DNA of 64,000 nt from Lepisosteus oculatus (Eukaryota > Chordata > Actinopteri > Semionotiformes > Lepisosteidae), in the NCBI RefSeq assembly GCF_040954835.1, contig NC_090723.1, positions 4,412,001-4,476,000 on the forward strand. Direction: 5' to 3'. Of this stretch, positions 37,001 to 64,000 are shown in pieces. Each line of letters starts with the position of its first letter. Positions within the stretch are counted from its first letter, which is position 1. Made by a program: the position numbers and the translations under genes. The notes beneath the pieces are model-generated. The model did not search any database, was not told the DNA's origin, and saw only the letters and a program-made list of their open reading frames with translations.

Positions 37001-37796
37001 GTGAATTTGTCAGTTGTCAACCGAACCAGTTTCCAAGGAGGGGGGGTGCCTTCCGCACTTCAGCATGTTTGCCCTGTAGACCCCCACCGCTTCGCAAAGG
37101 TTCTGGACACCCTAGTATGTAATAGTATGGTGGTTCTGGTGGATCTCTTGTGCTGGTCCCTGCTCTGCTGTCCGGACCGCAGAGAGCTGCTTCCTCTGGG
37201 CCAGACTGGAGGAATGGGCCGGGAACAGTGCCGCAGGTGGGGTGAGGAATCGGGCTGCTCTTCAAGCTCAGCTGGCGGTGGAGTGGTGGACAGGTGTCCT
37301 GTGTTGTCCAGGAGTTGTCAGACAGGCAAAAGCAGTCAGAGGTGGGGTGAGCTGTGCCAAACCCACTGGAGCCGGAGAGACACGGGAGGTGACCACTGCC
37401 GTCCCTTCTCGTCCTCTTCTGGGTCCATCTTCTCGCTGCTTGATGGGATACAGGAGTGCGGGGAGCACGCAAGTGGCACGGGGCAGGATACACCCCGGGC
37501 GGGACGCCAGTGCGTCGGCAGAGCAGACCAGAAAGCGCGCGAGAAAACGGGATGTCCGAATGAGCTGGCGCAAGAAACGGATCGGGGTGCGGTGCAGACT
37601 TCCTGCCAGCGCCCCGCGGGGGTTCGATCCCTGCTTTCCCTTCGACGGCCCTGGCTTCCACATGCCTCCCTGCTGCTCCTGCGGTGACGCCCGAGTTTGC
37701 AACCACTGATGCCAATGATACATTGTGCAGTGAAGCCTTGCCAGTCACCCTCCACTTCCCTACCCGTATGATCTCCAGCTGCAGTGATAATAGCAT
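37001..37796. other. GC-rich block with long open frames on both strands, function unknown
   Basis: A 228-codon plus frame (37001-37687) and a 259-codon minus frame (37796-37017) overlap almost completely. Neither has a recognisable domain or a convincing start context. The sequence includes gggttcgatccctgc, which resembles a tRNA box B, so part may be SINE-derived. It sits directly upstream of the first coding exon of ezh1, inside its first intron if transcription starts near 34.5-36.5 kb. I do not call it a gene. Confidence 0.3.
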
Positions 37797-37953
37797 TTTT
37801 GTTTTAGAGAATCAAACTTGGGATGCTTGAATTGAAAAAACAACGACAACAATAACGCGCTCACCCGCGCAGCACAGGCCTCTGGTGTGCTCCTGGGCCA
37901 GCTGGGCTGCGTGAGGCTGGCTCTGCAGTCTGTGGTGCTCTCTTGTAGGAGCG

Positions 37954-62618
<24,665 letters not shown>

Positions 62619-64000
62619 CTGGCTCGTGTGGAACCTTCCTACCTGTGTTCTGCATGTCTGCACACGGCAAAGCTCTTTCAATGCTTTTGGCATCAGAAGA
62701 TGTTATGGTTTTAGTTGGGTTCACTCAGAATGAGGAACTTGGTCTGTTGCTCATTTTACTCCCAAGATAGACCCTCGTGCTGTAAATCTGGACTGTACTG
62801 TATATACGCAGCAGACCTTGTGCATTTCTTTAGGTAAGCAGTCTCCACTTGGAACCAGAGGCAGAGTTCCTTGCGATTTGTGATCTTTAAGTCTAAACAC
62901 TAGAGCAGCTCAAAAAGCCTAATTGTAGTCTAGTAGAGACAAATGCATATAATGATTGCTCCGAAAAATATATCAAATGTACTGTATATTATGCTAGGAC
63001 AGCAGCATTTCATGGACTTCATTGTAGTGTATTAGTCTTAAGTAAATGCAGCCAAAACATAATTTCCATTTCACACCACACTACAGTAATATGGTGTGTC
63101 ATGTTTCATTTTGTCTCTCAGATTGACTGTTTAACTGTTGCTTAGTAATATATGATGTTGTAAAAGGAAATATATATATTCCTCTAATCTCTAACCTGAG
63201 TCTTATATAGTGGAGAAAACTGTATCGATCTTTCAGTGAACCTAGCTTTGATGTACCCATTGAGCATTGTGTCTATCCAGGCAATATACCGATCTCTAAC
63301 TCTTATGCTAAAATATGGTTTTGTTAATTATCAGATGGGGAGTACAGTCTGAAAGTAGCTCTTGGTACTTTAGGATCTGAGATCTGTTGTACAGGACATT
63401 AACGTCGTAATTCTGGTGAGCTGAAATGACGTGACATTCTCAGCCTCACTGGAGGAGGAAGACGAGGACGAGATGGTGTCGTGGGGCAGATTCGAAGCTG
63501 CTTCCTCGATGGCTTTTGCACAGCTGTAGTAGATGTCCTTGCAACAGTGTGAAACCGACAAAATGAATGTGTGCTTTCCTTTAAAGTGACTCATTCTGCC
63601 AGAGTGGCAGCTTGTACAGTACACGGAGGGCTTGCTAGTTTCCCAGTGAAATGCACTGCAGTGCTTCTAGTTCCTCTGCCCTACAGCAGCTGGTTGCAGC
63701 CACGTGCATTGGAGAGGCGCAGTGAATTACTTGCAGGATGGAGGCTGTTGCAAAAGACAGGGAGGGTTGGTGATTTTCACTCCCTTCTTTGCCACAGCAA
63801 GGAAAGCTGAATTTCTGCCTTGCCTGTAAAGTAAACAAGCATTGATCTGTATAAACTACATGTGCAGCCACAGTATGCTAAGAGGCTGTGATGTGGGTGT
63901 TCTGAAATTGAGACAGGACGGGAGAGAGGAAGGGTGCACATGCTTTAAAAGGACAGAGCGTGGTGTGCACGTCCTTCTGAGATAATTGTCTCTGCTAACT
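62619..64000 (+). other. ezh1 3' UTR and downstream flank
   Basis: No canonical AATAAA was found on the plus strand between the stop and the window end, so the UTR is long, uses a variant hexamer, or ends outside. An 84-codon minus frame (63624-63370) with a Ser run and several Cys lies here. It is unrecognised and could be the last exon of a convergent gene or chance. Confidence 0.5.

Overview
The window is vertebrate nuclear DNA, almost certainly from a ray-finned fish. Genes are split by GT-AG introns. The intergenic DNA carries fish-type SINEs with 5S-rRNA-like and tRNA-like heads. The gene content (coa3, an Hsp30/HSPB9-type heat-shock gene, ramp genes, ezh1) corresponds to genes clustered around human chromosome 17q21. 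I cannot name the species; a non-teleost or early-branching ray-finned fish is a guess.

Layout. Positions 1-1960 are AT-rich with no exon I can support, possibly the 3' UTR of a gene to the left. coa3 (minus strand, two exons, 4291-2584) encodes a 100-residue mitochondrial cytochrome-oxidase assembly factor. A small CpG-rich ORF of unknown function lies at 6010-6264 (+). An intronless alpha-crystallin heat-shock gene (9292-8663, minus) has a TATA box and a heat-shock-element core upstream. Two tandem ramp genes follow on the minus strand. Copy A (17552-15047) is RAMP2-like with a cysteine-rich N-terminal insert. Copy B (27448-24448) has the canonical six cysteines. An orphan signal-peptide exon between them (22078-22033) suggests a third copy or an alternative first exon.

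From about 34.5 kb come CpG-rich blocks and then ezh1 (+, 19 coding exons, 37954-62618, predicted 752 residues), a PRC2 H3K27 methyltransferase. I followed the reading frame across every junction. Two ezh1 introns start with GC instead of GT, one acceptor is a NAGNAG, and the 174-nt intron 7 is open in frame. The right edge is ezh1 3' UTR or flank.

The genes do not form one pathway. ramp B and ezh1 are head to head, as RAMP2 and EZH1 are in human, whereas coa3 is inverted relative to ezh1 compared with human and no VPS25 or WNK4 exon was recognised. Repeats make up most of the rest: at least eight 5S-type SINE copies, tRNA-type SINEs, LINE-tail-like fragments, a 12 x 35 bp minisatellite, a 3 x 40 bp repeat and a 160-bp palindrome.
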